Assembly: GCF_001514145.1 (NCBI RefSeq)
Contig: NZ_KQ948658.1
Span: 309,687 to 373,686 of the forward strand
Reading direction: 5' to 3'
Origin: Streptomyces canus
GTDB lineage: Bacteria > Actinomycetota > Actinomycetes > Streptomycetales > Streptomycetaceae
DNA length: 64,000 nt
Shown here one piece after another: positions 9,162 to 18,124 of the stretch. A program made the translations under genes and the position numbers. The notes beneath the pieces are model-generated. The model was not told where the DNA came from and made no database searches. It saw nothing but the letters and a program-made list of their open reading frames with translations. Position 1 is the first letter of the stretch. Each line of letters starts with the position of its first letter.

Positions 9162-9893
9162 GTGAGACGAGTGCGCCCTGGGGCGGCGGCGTCCCACGAT
9201 GGTGCGGCAGCTTCCCGCGGCGGATCCGGTCCGCCCGGCGGGCCCGTCGTGCGGACGTCCGGTGGTTCTGCGGTGCGGGCGGTGGGTGAGGCCGGTGGTT
9301 CTGCGGTGCGGGCGGTGGGTGAGGCCGGTGGTTCTGCGGTGCGGGCGGTGGGTGAGGGCGGTGGCTCTGCGGCGCGAGCTGCAGGCGAGACCGGTGGCTC
9401 GGCGGCGCGGGCGGTGGGTGAGGCCGGTGGTGGCTCGGCGGCCCGAGCCGCGGGCCCGGCCGGCGGTTCTGCCGCGAGGCCGGCCGGAGAGGAGCGGGCC
9501 CTGACGAGTGTCGCGGCCGGGGACCGGTTCGAGGGCGAGGAGCCCCGGGATCTGCCGCGCCTGTGGCATGTCACCCTCAGCGTCTCCGGCGAGGAGGCCC
9601 CGCTCAAGGAGGTCCGGCGCGCCCTCGAGCAGCTCGCCCACGACCATCCTTTCCTGCTGACCAGCCGCTATGCCAACGACCACGCGGAGATCCGGTACTG
9701 GGAGGAGGCCCGCGACCTGCACGACGCGGCCGCCGTCGCCCTGCGCCTGTGGGGGGAGCACCGCCAGACCGCGGGACTGCCGCCGTGGGAGATCGTCGGC
9801 CTGGAGGTCATCGACCGCCAGACCTACCACCAGCGCATCGCCGAGGGGTACGGTCCGCCCCCGGCCACACCGGTCGGAGCACACCCGTTCTGA
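9162..9893 (+). CDS. Hypothetical protein with an 11-residue tandem repeat region
   Basis: This 243-residue protein of unknown function lies between proB and proA. I chose GTG 9162 because GAAGGAGG (9149-9156) is ideally placed before it; in-frame ATGs at 9147 and 9084 are weaker. The N-terminal third is low complexity, with about seven copies of a [15 protein letters not shown] unit. The C-terminal 125 residues look like a compact conserved domain, with [48 protein letters not shown] split around it, and a family-like ending. No membrane segment or catalytic motif is evident. The repeat part is probably disordered and species-variable, while the C-terminal domain is the functional core. Confidence 0.75.
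   Translation: MRRVRPGAAASHDGAAASRGGSGPPGGPVVRTSGGSAVRAVGEAGGSAVRAVGEAGGSAVRAVGEGGGSAARAAGETGGSAARAVGEAGGGSAARAAGPAGGSAARPAGEERALTSVAAGDRFEGEEPRDLPRLWHVTLSVSGEEAPLKEVRRALEQLAHDHPFLLTSRYANDHAEIRYWEEARDLHDAAAVALRLWGEHRQTAGLPPWEIVGLEVIDRQTYHQRIAEGYGPPPATPVGAHPF
9261..9494 (+). repeat. 33-bp tandem repeat (minisatellite) inside the hypothetical gene
   Basis: Seven consecutive 33-bp units run from 9261 to 9494, with one extra glycine codon at 9426-9428. The first two units are identical and the third differs only at its end; later units drift. Each unit encodes GGSA(V/A)RA(V/A)GE(A/G/T)-like residues and keeps frame. Confidence 0.9.
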
Positions 9894-9978
9894 TCATGGC
9901 ACCCGGTGTCCCTTTGATCCCGTCTCGCGCTGTGGAACAACAGGTGGACGGCCCCGCCTGGCGCACTACCCTTCCGGT

Positions 9979-11265
9979 ATGACCTCGCTCTCGCCGTACG
10001 ACTCCATGACCCCGGTCACCCAGGCCGCCTACCGGGCCAAGGCCGCCGCCGCCGACCTCGCCCCGTTGCCCCGGGCCGAGAAGGACGACGCGCTGCTCGC
10101 CATCGCGGACGCCCTGGAGGTCCGTACGAGCGAGATCGTCGACGCCAACGCCAAGGACATCGCCAAGGCCCGCGAGGCCGGGACCAGCGAGGCGATCATC
10201 GACCGGTTGACGCTCACCCCGGAGCGGGTGCGCGCGATCGCCTCCGACGTCCGCGACGTCGTCGCCCTGCCCGACCCGGTCGGCGAGATCGTGCGCGGCT
10301 CGACCCTCCCGAACGGCATCGACCTGCGCCAGGTCCGCGTCCCGCTCGGCGTGGTCGGGATCATCTACGAGGCCCGCCCGAACGTCACCGTCGACGCCGC
10401 CGCCCTCTGCCTGAAGTCCGGCAACGCCGTCCTGCTGCGCGGCTCGGCCTCCGCGTACGAGTCGAACGCCGCCCTCGTACGGGTCCTGCGCGACGCCGTG
10501 GGCGGTGCCGGGCTGCCCGCCGACGCCGTCCAGCTCGTCCCCGGCGAGAGCCGCGAGAGCGTGCGCGAGCTGATGCGTGCCCGCGGCCTGGTCGACGTGC
10601 TCATCCCGCGCGGCGGCGCCTCGCTGATCCAGACCGTCGTCACCGAGTCCATCGTCCCGGTCATCGAGACCGGCGTGGGCAACTGCCACGTCTACGTCGA
10701 CGCCCACGCCGACCTCGACATGGCGATCGACATCCTGATCAACTCCAAGGCCCAGCGGGTCAGCGTCTGCAACGCCGCCGAGACCCTCCTGGTCCACCAG
10801 GACATCGCCCCCGAGTTCCTGCCGCGCGCCCTGGACGCCCTCGCCGAGGCCGGGGTGACCGTCCACGCCGACCAGCGGGTGCTGGCGTACGCGAAGGACA
10901 CCAAGGCGACCGTCGTCGAGGCCACGCTCGACGACTGGGACACCGAGTACCTCTCCTACGACATCGCCGCCGCCGTCGTCGACTCGCTCGACAAGGCCGT
11001 CGAGCACATCCGGCTGTGGACCTCAGGACACACCGAGGCCATCGTCACCACCTCCCAGCAGGCCGCCCGCCGCTTCACCCAGCTGGTCGACTCCACGACG
11101 GTCGCGGTCAACGCCTCCACCCGCTTCACCGACGGCGGCCAGTTCGGCTTCGGCGCGGAGATCGGCATCTCCACCCAGAAGCTGCACGCGCGCGGTCCGA
11201 TGGGCCTGCCGGAGCTGACGAGCACGAAGTACATCGTGACCGGGGACGGTCACATCCGGCGCTGA
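9979..11265 (+). CDS. proA: Gamma-glutamyl phosphate reductase
   Basis: This enzyme reduces gamma-glutamyl phosphate to glutamate-5-semialdehyde with NADPH, the second step of proline synthesis. The 428-residue protein is full length for the family and has an aldehyde dehydrogenase-like fold. The catalytic cysteine is C264 in [13 protein letters not shown], and the substrate/nucleotide region contains [20 protein letters not shown]. The start at 9979 gives [21 protein letters not shown]; an in-frame ATG nine codons on is an alternative. It lies 85 bp after the hypothetical gene and reads the same way as proB, so the three genes may form one transcript. Confidence 0.95.
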   Translation: MTSLSPYDSMTPVTQAAYRAKAAAADLAPLPRAEKDDALLAIADALEVRTSEIVDANAKDIAKAREAGTSEAIIDRLTLTPERVRAIASDVRDVVALPDPVGEIVRGSTLPNGIDLRQVRVPLGVVGIIYEARPNVTVDAAALCLKSGNAVLLRGSASAYESNAALVRVLRDAVGGAGLPADAVQLVPGESRESVRELMRARGLVDVLIPRGGASLIQTVVTESIVPVIETGVGNCHVYVDAHADLDMAIDILINSKAQRVSVCNAAETLLVHQDIAPEFLPRALDALAEAGVTVHADQRVLAYAKDTKATVVEATLDDWDTEYLSYDIAAAVVDSLDKAVEHIRLWTSGHTEAIVTTSQQAARRFTQLVDSTTVAVNASTRFTDGGQFGFGAEIGISTQKLHARGPMGLPELTSTKYIVTGDGHIRR

Positions 11266-11387
11266 CGGCCTACCCGCACAGGGGTGCGCACCTGCGCATA
11301 TGCGTCCGTCACGCGCCCCCGCCCCGCTTCCGCGGCGCGCGGGAGGTGTCTCACCAGGCGGATGAATTTCCATACCGTCTGCCCAAA

Positions 11388-11981
11388 ATGACCCCCCAGG
11401 TCTACTCTGGATCCGTGCCGGAGGACGTGGGGGGCACGCCGTTCCCTGACGGCTGGGAGCCCGACGACGACCACGACCGCGGGGTGTCGGACGAAGAGTT
11501 CGCCTCCGTGGTCTTCGACGAGGCCTTCGTACGGGCGGCCGTGGTGCACGAGCCGACCGCCGTCGAGCGCCTCCTGGCTGCAGCCCAGGCGAGAGCGGAG
11601 GCCTCCGAGGCCGAGGCCCGCCGCGCACGCCCCAGAGGCGAGCGCTACGAGGACGGCTACGGACCCGGCAGTTTCGGCCATGATCCCGAGCTCGACGACC
11701 TGGACGACACCGAGGTCCTCGAAGGCCGCTACGGCGCTCCGGGGACGTACGGCAAACAGGTCCGCTGGCACCGCCCCGTCGCCTGGATGCTCGCCCTCGT
11801 CATGGGCATCGGCATGGTCGCGCTGGCCTTCACGGCGGTCTACAGGGGCGCCTCCTCGGGCAGCCGCGACCGGGTTCCGCCCCCGGCCTCGACCGGTCTG
11901 GAACAGGGGAGCACGGTGACGCCCTCGGCGTCGGCCGACTACTCCCAGCCAGCCGTCTCCGCGGTCCCGCGAACGCCCTGA
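11388..11981 (+). CDS. Single-pass membrane protein with SVVFDEAFVRAA motif
   Basis: This 197-residue protein has an acidic cytoplasmic N-terminus, one transmembrane helix (WMLALVMGIGMVALAFTAVY, about residues 126-145) and a short Ser/Pro-rich outer tail. The motif FASVVFDEAFVRAAVVHE near residues 38-55 recurs in the next gene. ATG 11388 is used; a GTG at 11415 is possible. By gene order (proA upstream, M48 protease and nadD downstream) this corresponds to the S. coelicolor gene SCO2584, which I recall as a candidate partner in the MreB spore wall complex. That correspondence is from memory and position only. Confidence 0.8.
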   Translation: MTPQVYSGSVPEDVGGTPFPDGWEPDDDHDRGVSDEEFASVVFDEAFVRAAVVHEPTAVERLLAAAQARAEASEAEARRARPRGERYEDGYGPGSFGHDPELDDLDDTEVLEGRYGAPGTYGKQVRWHRPVAWMLALVMGIGMVALAFTAVYRGASSGSRDRVPPPASTGLEQGSTVTPSASADYSQPAVSAVPRTP

Positions 11982-12059
11982 CACTCCTGGTGAGAACCTG
12001 TCAGAACTTGTCGCACAGCAGGGCGTTTACCTGAGCTCCCCGAGACCTACCCTGAAGAT

Positions 12060-13130
12060 ATGGGAGGGCCAGGAGACCCACCTGAGGGGACACCCGAGGG
12101 CGGCCCCGTGGGTGGTGAGGACGAGTACCGATCCGTCGTGTTCGACGAGTCGTTCGTTCGTGCTGCCCGCCTCCAGGAGTACTCCGCGCAGGAGCGCATG
12201 ACGGACCACGCGCCCGCCGTACGCCGTCGCCCGCCGCTGCGCCGGGGACTGTCCCGGCAGGCGCTGATCCTGTTCCTGCTGATCGCCGTCGCCTTCGGCA
12301 CCGCGATCTACATGGGTGTACGGCACCCCTACCAGACCTCCGGGGTCCGGCGGCCCGTCGAGCCCCTGCGGATGACCGTCATCCCGCTGGCCCCCCAGGG
12401 CAAGGTCCCGGGGCACACCGACGCCGAGTACCTGTACGGGCACAGCCCGGCCGCGCAGTACCGCGTCGGCGCCGAGGGCATTCCGCTGCCGGCCTCCCGC
12501 CGCACCGCCCACTTCTCCGACAGCCAGGTCGTGTCCGCGCTGACCACCGCCAAGGACTACATCGTGCGGTCCGCGCTCGACCCGGACGTCCTCGTCGGCG
12601 ACCAGGTCCGTGCCGTGCGGGTGCTCCTCGACACGGACCAACTCGACCAGTTCGACCAGAGTTTCGCCCACCCGGCCGCGGACGGGCGGCACGCGCCGAC
12701 CGGGTGGCTGGTTCGCTTCGACCCCGCGGAGACGCGGCTGGCCGACCACCGGATCCGGGTGCAGGGGAGCCTGCAGGCCGCCGAGACCGACTCGTCGACC
12801 CTGGAGGTCACGGCGGACCACACCTTCGTGTACGCGCTGCGTTCCGCGGCCGCGGACGCCAAGGCCGAGGTGTCACTGTTCACCGTCCGGCGTGAGCTGC
12901 ACTTCCGGTTCGACCGGGACGATCTGCGGATGCACACGGCTCAGCTGGTCGTCTCGTATGTCCAGGCCGGGCCGCTGTCCTGTGCGGAGGACTCCACGAA
13001 CCGGCTGCACCCCTTGCTGGCCGGGGAGACGGCGAAGGCAGGCGGGCCGGCGGGGACGGATCCGTATGCGACGGGGAGTGCCCCGGCGCTGTGCGGGTCG
13101 TTGGCGACCGGCGCGCAGCCGAAGGTGTGA
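12060..13130 (+). CDS. Membrane-anchored protein with shared SVVFDESFVRAA motif and large extracytoplasmic domain
   Basis: This 356-residue protein has the motif YRSVVFDESFVRAARLQEYS (residues about 22-41), closely matching the previous gene. A basic stretch and one transmembrane helix (about 65-84) follow, then an outer domain of about 260 residues with no recognised catalytic motif. Six cysteines are not evident, so it is not an obvious disulphide-rich domain. The ATG at 12060 is the first start of the frame. The shared cytoplasmic motif suggests that both proteins bind the same partner; this is inference. Confidence 0.8.
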   Translation: MGGPGDPPEGTPEGGPVGGEDEYRSVVFDESFVRAARLQEYSAQERMTDHAPAVRRRPPLRRGLSRQALILFLLIAVAFGTAIYMGVRHPYQTSGVRRPVEPLRMTVIPLAPQGKVPGHTDAEYLYGHSPAAQYRVGAEGIPLPASRRTAHFSDSQVVSALTTAKDYIVRSALDPDVLVGDQVRAVRVLLDTDQLDQFDQSFAHPAADGRHAPTGWLVRFDPAETRLADHRIRVQGSLQAAETDSSTLEVTADHTFVYALRSAAADAKAEVSLFTVRRELHFRFDRDDLRMHTAQLVVSYVQAGPLSCAEDSTNRLHPLLAGETAKAGGPAGTDPYATGSAPALCGSLATGAQPKV

Positions 13131-13221
13131 CCGGGGCACAGGGGCGGATCGTTGCGGGCGGGCCGATGGGGGCCCGAGGGGCCGGTCGCGCGCCCACGCG
13201 GCGGAGCCGCACGGCGACACA

Positions 13222-13238
13222 GCCCCCGCACCCCGGGG
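13222..13238 (+). terminator. Short GC hairpin between convergent genes
   Basis: The CCCCCG/CGGGGG arms (13222-13227 and 13233-13238) with a 5-base loop are followed by TTT. They sit between the convergent membrane protein gene and the M48 protease gene. The stem is weak in length but well positioned. Confidence 0.45.
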
Positions 13239-13241
13239 GTT

Positions 13242-14342
13242 TCAGTCCTCTTCGTTGTTGCGGGACGTGTCCGTCGGCGGCTCGTCCTCCCGTGGGGCCG
13301 AGTTCGTGAAGCCCCCGAAGCCCCTGCGCACCCTGCCGCCCAGATCGCCCGCTCCGCCCGCGATGTCGCTGACCAGCTTCATCAGGGGGTCCTTGGAGCC
13401 CTTGACGTTGGTCGCGTAGCTCGCCGCCGACTCGCGGAAGGAGTCCGTGACCGAGGTGTCCTTGTCCTCGGTGCGGCGCGGGTAGTGGCCGTCCATGATC
13501 CGCTGGTAGTCGCGGGACTCGGCCCACTTCTTCAGCTCGGCCGCCCGCACGGTGGTGAAGGGGTGGGAGCGCGGCAGGACGTTCAGGATCTTCAGCACGG
13601 AGTCGCGCAGGTCGCCGCCGGCCTCGTACTCCTCGGCCTGCTTCAGGAACGCGTCCACGTTCATCTCGTGCAGATGGTGACCGCCGGCCAGCTTCATCAG
13701 GCCGCGCATCGAGGCCTTCAGATCCTGGCCGACCAGCAGGCCCGCCCGGTCCGCCGACAGCTCCGACTTGCGGAACCACTCGCGCAGCGCGGTCACGATC
13801 GCCATGATCGCGAGGTTGCCCAGCGGGATCCACGCCACCCTGAGGGCGAGGCTGGTCAGGAACAGCAATATGGTCCGGTAGACCGAGTGGCCGGACAGCG
13901 CGTGGCCTACCTCGTGGCCGACGACCGCCCGCATCTCCTCCTCGTCGAGCAGGTCGACCAGACCCGTGGTGACGACGATGATCGGCTCGTCCAGGCCGAT
14001 GCACATCGCGTTCGGCTGCGGGTCCTGGTTGACGTACATCGGCGGGACCTTCTCGAGGTCCAGGATGTAACACGCGTCCCGCAGCATGTCGTTGAGGTAC
14101 GCGAACTGCTGGTCGGAGACGCGCACCGAGTCGGACAGGAACAGCAGCCTCAGACTCCGCTCGGGGAGCAGACCGCTGAGCGCCTTGAACACCGTGTCGA
14201 AACCGCTCAGTTTGCGCAGCGCCACCAGGGCGGAGCGGTCGGCGGGGTGCTCGTACGCACGGGAGGAGATTCCCGGGAAACGCTTGCGCTGCCTGCTCGG
14301 CACGTTCTCGTGCCCGTTGTTCTGATGGCCGTCGTCGGACAT
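13242..14342 (-). CDS. M48 family zinc metalloprotease
   Basis: This 366-residue protease has the zinc signature HEVGHALSGH (H143, E144, H147) and a downstream glutamate-containing helix SELSADRAGLL typical of M48 peptidases. Two hydrophobic stretches follow the active site (ILLFLTSLALRVAWIPLGNL and nearby), so it is likely membrane-attached. M48 enzymes such as HtpX degrade misfolded membrane proteins. The ATG at 14342 is preferred because GGGGGA precedes it at good spacing; an ATG four codons upstream (14354) lacks such a site. It is convergent with the neighbouring membrane protein gene and divergent from the small gene at 14489. Confidence 0.9.
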   Translation of the reverse strand: MSDDGHQNNGHENVPSRQRKRFPGISSRAYEHPADRSALVALRKLSGFDTVFKALSGLLPERSLRLLFLSDSVRVSDQQFAYLNDMLRDACYILDLEKVPPMYVNQDPQPNAMCIGLDEPIIVVTTGLVDLLDEEEMRAVVGHEVGHALSGHSVYRTILLFLTSLALRVAWIPLGNLAIMAIVTALREWFRKSELSADRAGLLVGQDLKASMRGLMKLAGGHHLHEMNVDAFLKQAEEYEAGGDLRDSVLKILNVLPRSHPFTTVRAAELKKWAESRDYQRIMDGHYPRRTEDKDTSVTDSFRESAASYATNVKGSKDPLMKLVSDIAGGAGDLGGRVRRGFGGFTNSAPREDEPPTDTSRNNEED

Positions 14343-14488
14343 GTCTTCCCCCATGTGCGTCTTTGGCTGTGCCCTTTGACCTCTGTGATCCTTTGCGGAC
14401 CCTTGTGCGGCCCTTTGCGCCCCCCGAAGCAGAGCCCAGCCTAGGCGGAGATAGCGTGGACGGGCAGTACAGCGAAGGAGTCCACGTC

Positions 14489-14647
14489 ATGGAGCACACC
14501 CGGGCCGCCTGGCTCACCGAGGCCGCGAGCGCCGCCGAGCAGCAGGGGTCCGGAGATCTGCTCCGGGTGGTACTGATCGTGATGTTCGTGGGCTGTGCGT
14601 TCACCGCGTGGTTCCTGCTGCGGGGGTACAAGCGGAAGGACGACTGA
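14489..14647 (+). CDS. Small single-pass membrane protein (52 residues)
   Basis: The start is ATG 14489, preceded by GAAGGAG at 14474-14480 (8-base spacing); the longer open frame from 14363 lacks a ribosome site. The product begins MEHTRAAWLTEAASAAEQQG and has one transmembrane helix (VVLIVMFVGCAFTAWFLL) and a basic tail GYKRKDD. Its function is unknown. It resembles the next small gene in layout: a short polar N-terminus, one helix and a charged C-terminus. Confidence 0.75.
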   Translation: MEHTRAAWLTEAASAAEQQGSGDLLRVVLIVMFVGCAFTAWFLLRGYKRKDD

Positions 14648-14765
14648 GAAAGGGCGAAGGTTCCCTGCCGTCCCCCAACGGTGGAGTCGGCGTGTTCGCC
14701 CTCACCGCGCCCGCTTACGATGGGCCGACATCTTTATCCCGCCCACCGGATAGGTCCTGCCGAAG

Positions 14766-14930
14766 ATGAGCATCCACAGCACTGCTGCCCAGTTGGTCAC
14801 CCTCGCCGCAGAGGGCGAGGAGCACGGCGGCAACCACGAGAGCCTCGACCCCTTGGTGACCGGCGGCGCCGCGTTCCTCATCCTGCTGCTCCTGCTGTGG
14901 ATCACCACCCGTTTCAACCGCGACCGCTGA
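14766..14930 (+). CDS. Small single-pass membrane protein (54 residues)
   Basis: The ATG at 14766 opens a 54-residue frame beginning [20 protein letters not shown]. One transmembrane helix ([15 protein letters not shown]) ends in the basic tail RFNRDR. It lies 118 bp after a similar small gene and 79 bp before nadD. Its function is unknown. Position, composition and topology support a real gene even though no motif is recognisable. Confidence 0.72.
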   Translation: MSIHSTAAQLVTLAAEGEEHGGNHESLDPLVTGGAAFLILLLLLWITTRFNRDR

Positions 14931-15009
14931 GGCGCCGAGTGCCCAAAGCGGGGCACTTGGGGCCTCCACCGGCCGGTCTCCTCAGATCGGGCCGGTAGGG
15001 TCTGCACGC

Positions 15010-15648
15010 ATGGGAGAGCAGGACATGCCTACCGGCCCGGGCAACAGCCCGTCGAACCCCGGCAAGCGCCGCCTCGGCGTCATGGGCGGGACGTTCGACC
15101 CGATCCACCACGGGCACCTCGTGGCGGCCAGCGAGGCCGTCGCGCAGTTCCACCTGGACGAGGTGGTGTTCGTACCGACCGGCCAGCCGTGGCAGAAGAC
15201 CCACCGCCGGGTCTCCCCGGCCGAGGACCGCTATCTGATGACGGTCATCGCGACCGCCGAGAACCCGCAGTTCTCGGTCAGCCGCATCGACATCGACCGC
15301 GGCGGCGCGACCTACACCACGGACACGCTGCGCGACCTCAAGTCCCTCAACCCCGACACCGACCTCTTCTTCATCACGGGCGCCGACGCCCTCGGCCAGA
15401 TCCTCACCTGGCGGGACGCGGAAGAGCTCTTCTCCCTCGCGCACTTCATCGGAGTCACCCGGCCCGGCCACACCCTGGCCGACCCCGGGCTGCCCGAGGG
15501 CGGTGTCTCGCTCGTCGAGGTCCCCGCCCTGGCCATCTCCTCCACCGACTGCCGGGCGAGAGTCGCCAAGGGCGACCCCGTCTGGTACCTGGTGCCGGAC
15601 GGAGTCGTGCGTTACATCGACAAGCGCGAGCTGTACCGCGGCGAGTGA
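15010..15648 (+). CDS. nadD: Nicotinate-nucleotide adenylyltransferase
   Basis: NadD joins nicotinate mononucleotide and ATP to give deamido-NAD in NAD synthesis. The 212-residue protein carries the adenylyltransferase signature [12 protein letters not shown] (about residues 26-37) and the C-terminal [12 protein letters not shown] (ISSTxxR) motif. ATG 15010 is used; an in-frame ATG at 15025 has a better placed GGGAGAG, so the protein may be five residues shorter. It is followed 16 bp later by the LCP gene and then rsfS, a conserved order in actinomycetes. Confidence 0.94.
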   Translation: MGEQDMPTGPGNSPSNPGKRRLGVMGGTFDPIHHGHLVAASEAVAQFHLDEVVFVPTGQPWQKTHRRVSPAEDRYLMTVIATAENPQFSVSRIDIDRGGATYTTDTLRDLKSLNPDTDLFFITGADALGQILTWRDAEELFSLAHFIGVTRPGHTLADPGLPEGGVSLVEVPALAISSTDCRARVAKGDPVWYLVPDGVVRYIDKRELYRGE

Positions 15649-15664
15649 GCCGAGAGGGGCACCG

Positions 15665-17566
15665 GTGAACGACCGATACGACGCGGGCTACGGCAACGAT
15701 CAGGAGAACCAGTACGCACTCGTCGGCTACGACGAGTACGGCCGGCCGGTGTACCAGCAGGTCCCGCCGCAACAGGCCCCGCGACAGCAGTACGACCCCT
15801 ACGCGCAGCAGGGTTACGGCTACGACCCGTATGCCACGGACAGCCAACAGGCCGCGCCGTACGACACGGGCACCCAGAACCCCGTCCCGCCGTACGACCC
15901 CTACGGCGCCGGCGACACCGGTCAGCAGGCGCCCGTGCCGCCCTACGACCCCTACGCCAACGGGGCCCAGCAGGGCGGCGGTTCGGCGGCCTACGACCCT
16001 TACGGCCAGGCCGCCGCGAGCGGTCAGCAGCCCCGAGTCGCCGAACAGACCGCCTACATCCCACAGCAGAGCGGGCCGGCGCGGGGCACGCAGGCCGGCC
16101 GGGGCCATGCGCCGGGCACGCAGGCCGCTCAGGGGCACGCTGCGGGCGCTCAGGTCGACCCAAGGCATGCTGCGGGCCCTCACGCGGACCAGGGCTACCG
16201 CCCCGCAGTCGAGGAGGACCTCGCCGGCGCGGGTCGTCCCGACGCCGCCCGTCCCGGCGCGGACCCCGCCGACGGGGACGAACGGCAGTACCACACCGCA
16301 CAGTTCGCGTTCGTCGAGGACCCCGACGGTGACTCCGAGGACGTCATCGACTGGCTCAACTTCACCGAGAACCGCACCGAGCGCCGTGAGGAGGCCAAGC
16401 GCCGCGCCCGCAGCCGGCTCGTCGCCCTGGTCGTCGTCCTCGCCCTGGTCGCGGTGGGCGGCGTCGGCTACCTCTGGTACGCCGGAAAGCTGCCCGGTCT
16501 CTCGGAACCGGAGAGCAAGAAGGGCACCACGATCGCGGCGAGCGCCCAGAACCGCGACGTGATCGTCGTCCATCTGCACAACACCGCGAAGGGCGGCACC
16601 TCCACGGCGCTGCTCGTCGACAACACCACCACCCAGCAGGGCACCACCGTCCTGATCCCCAACTCCCTCGCCCTGACGGCCGACGACGGCACCACCACGA
16701 CCCTCGCCAAGTCGGTCGACGACGACGGTTCCTCCGGGACCGTCGACTCCCTCGACACCGCCCTCGGCACCGACATCGAGGGCACCTGGCGTCTGGACAC
16801 CCCCTATCTGCAGAACCTGGTCGACCTCGTCGGCAACATCGACGTCGACACCAACACCGCCGTACCCGACCCGGACGCCAAGAAGAAGGGCCAGGCGCCC
16901 CTGGTGAACAAGGGGAAGGGGCAGACCCTCAGCGGCAAGATGGCCGTCGCCTACGCCACCTACCGCGCTTCCGGCGAGGCCCAGAACGCCCAGCTGGAGC
17001 GCTTCGGCCAGGTCTTGCAGGGCGTGCTGCGCAAGCTGTCCTCCGACCCGACGGCGGCGACCACCACCGTGCAGACACTGGCCCAGATCCTGGACCCGTC
17101 CCTGACCGACAAGGATCTCGGCACCTTCCTCGCCAAGCTCGCCGACCTCGCCAAGGGCGGCGACTACAAGACCGCGCTGCTGCCCGTCCAGCAGGACGGC
17201 ACGCTCAGCGCGGCGGCCAGTGCGAGCGTGGTCAAGGACGTCCTCGGCGGCAAGGCGAAGAGTCCCGACAAGGACGCGGCCGTGAGCGTCTCCGTCCAGA
17301 ACGCCACCGGCACCAAGGACAACACCGAGAAGGCGCGCGTCGTCCTCCTCAACGGCGGCTTCACCTTCGTCGACGGCGGCACGCCCTCCTCGGCGCAGGC
17401 CACCTCCAAGGTCGTCTATTCCGACGCGGCCGACAAGGCGAACGCCACCGAGGTCGCCAAGACCCTGGGCCTGCCCGCCGGCGCGGTCACCAAGGGCAAC
17501 CTGTCGTCGAGCGCGAACGTCTCCGTGATCCTCGGCCAGGACTACAAGCCGTCCTCCTCGTCCTAG
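15665..17566 (+). CDS. LCP (LytR-CpsA-Psr) family glycopolymer transferase, PdtA-like
   Basis: This 633-residue protein has a long Tyr/Gln/Pro-rich cytoplasmic region (1-250) with five YDPY repeats, one transmembrane helix (about 252-274) and an extracytoplasmic LCP-like domain. A C-terminal LytR_C domain follows, with VSVQNATGTKDNTEKARVVL and the VILGQDY ending. The GTG at 15665 is preceded by AGAGGGG. LCP proteins attach teichoic-type polymers to peptidoglycan. Gene order next to nadD and rsfS matches S. coelicolor PdtA (SCO2578), which is needed for the polydiglycosylphosphate polymer of the spore envelope. The usual LCP arginine signatures are not clear here. Confidence 0.8.
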   Translation: MNDRYDAGYGNDQENQYALVGYDEYGRPVYQQVPPQQAPRQQYDPYAQQGYGYDPYATDSQQAAPYDTGTQNPVPPYDPYGAGDTGQQAPVPPYDPYANGAQQGGGSAAYDPYGQAAASGQQPRVAEQTAYIPQQSGPARGTQAGRGHAPGTQAAQGHAAGAQVDPRHAAGPHADQGYRPAVEEDLAGAGRPDAARPGADPADGDERQYHTAQFAFVEDPDGDSEDVIDWLNFTENRTERREEAKRRARSRLVALVVVLALVAVGGVGYLWYAGKLPGLSEPESKKGTTIAASAQNRDVIVVHLHNTAKGGTSTALLVDNTTTQQGTTVLIPNSLALTADDGTTTTLAKSVDDDGSSGTVDSLDTALGTDIEGTWRLDTPYLQNLVDLVGNIDVDTNTAVPDPDAKKKGQAPLVNKGKGQTLSGKMAVAYATYRASGEAQNAQLERFGQVLQGVLRKLSSDPTAATTTVQTLAQILDPSLTDKDLGTFLAKLADLAKGGDYKTALLPVQQDGTLSAAASASVVKDVLGGKAKSPDKDAAVSVSVQNATGTKDNTEKARVVLLNGGFTFVDGGTPSSAQATSKVVYSDAADKANATEVAKTLGLPAGAVTKGNLSSSANVSVILGQDYKPSSSS

Positions 17567-17588
17567 ACCCAGGCCCAGGCTCCGAAGC

Positions 17589-17625
17589 GGCACCCCGCGT
17601 GATCTCCACGATCACGTGGGGTGCC
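17589..17625 (+). terminator. Hairpin terminator between the LCP gene and rsfS
   Basis: A 15-bp stem with a single G-T pair (arms 17589-17603 and 17611-17625) has a 7-base loop and lies 22 bases after the LCP stop codon. It probably ends the nadD-LCP transcript or limits read-through into rsfS. Confidence 0.75.
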
Positions 17626-17680
17626 GTCGGCGGTCCGTGAGACCCTTGATGTCAATCGACCGCCGACCGAAAGCCTTGTA

Positions 17681-18124
17681 GTGACCGCCACTGACCGTTC
17701 TCTCGAGCTCATCAACGCCGCCGCGCAGGCGGCCGCCGACAAGCTCGCCCATGATGTGATCGCCTACGACGTCAGCGACGTCCTGTCGATCACCGACGCC
17801 TTCCTGCTGGCGTCCGCACCCAACGACCGCCAGGTCAAGTCCATCGTCGACGAGATCGAGGAGCGGCTCTCGAAGGAGCTCGGCGCCAAGCCGGTGCGCC
17901 GCGAGGGCGACCGCGAGGCCCGCTGGGTCCTGCTCGACTACGTGGACATCGTCGTCCATGTCCAGCACAGCGAGGAGCGGGTCTTCTACGCTCTGGAGCG
18001 GCTGTGGAAGGACTGCCCCGAGCTGGAGCTGCCGGCCGACGCCAAGGCGACCCGCGGCAAGGCGGAGGAGCACACCAAGCTCCGGGCCGAGGAGGACGCC
18101 GCCGAGTTCGGGGAGCCGCGATGA
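17681..18124 (+). CDS. rsfS: Ribosome silencing factor
   Basis: RsfS (RsfA, Iojap family) binds ribosomal protein L14 on the large subunit and blocks subunit joining when nutrients are short. The 147-residue protein contains the family core DVLSITDAFLLASAPNDRQV, GDREARWVLLDYVDIVVHVQ and ERVFYALERLW. GTG 17681 matches the family N-terminus; the longer frame from 17621 runs through the preceding terminator and is not credible. It overlaps the following phosphatase by four bases (ATGA), so the two are translationally coupled. Confidence 0.95.
   Translation: MTATDRSLELINAAAQAAADKLAHDVIAYDVSDVLSITDAFLLASAPNDRQVKSIVDEIEERLSKELGAKPVRREGDREARWVLLDYVDIVVHVQHSEERVFYALERLWKDCPELELPADAKATRGKAEEHTKLRAEEDAAEFGEPR

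Noticed and set aside
9261..9494. Regular short repeats considered as a CRISPR array
   Set aside because: Units are directly adjacent without unique spacers and keep an open reading frame.
17621..17680. 20-codon extension of rsfS
   Set aside because: It overlaps the terminator hairpin and is not conserved in the family; the GTG at 17681 is used.
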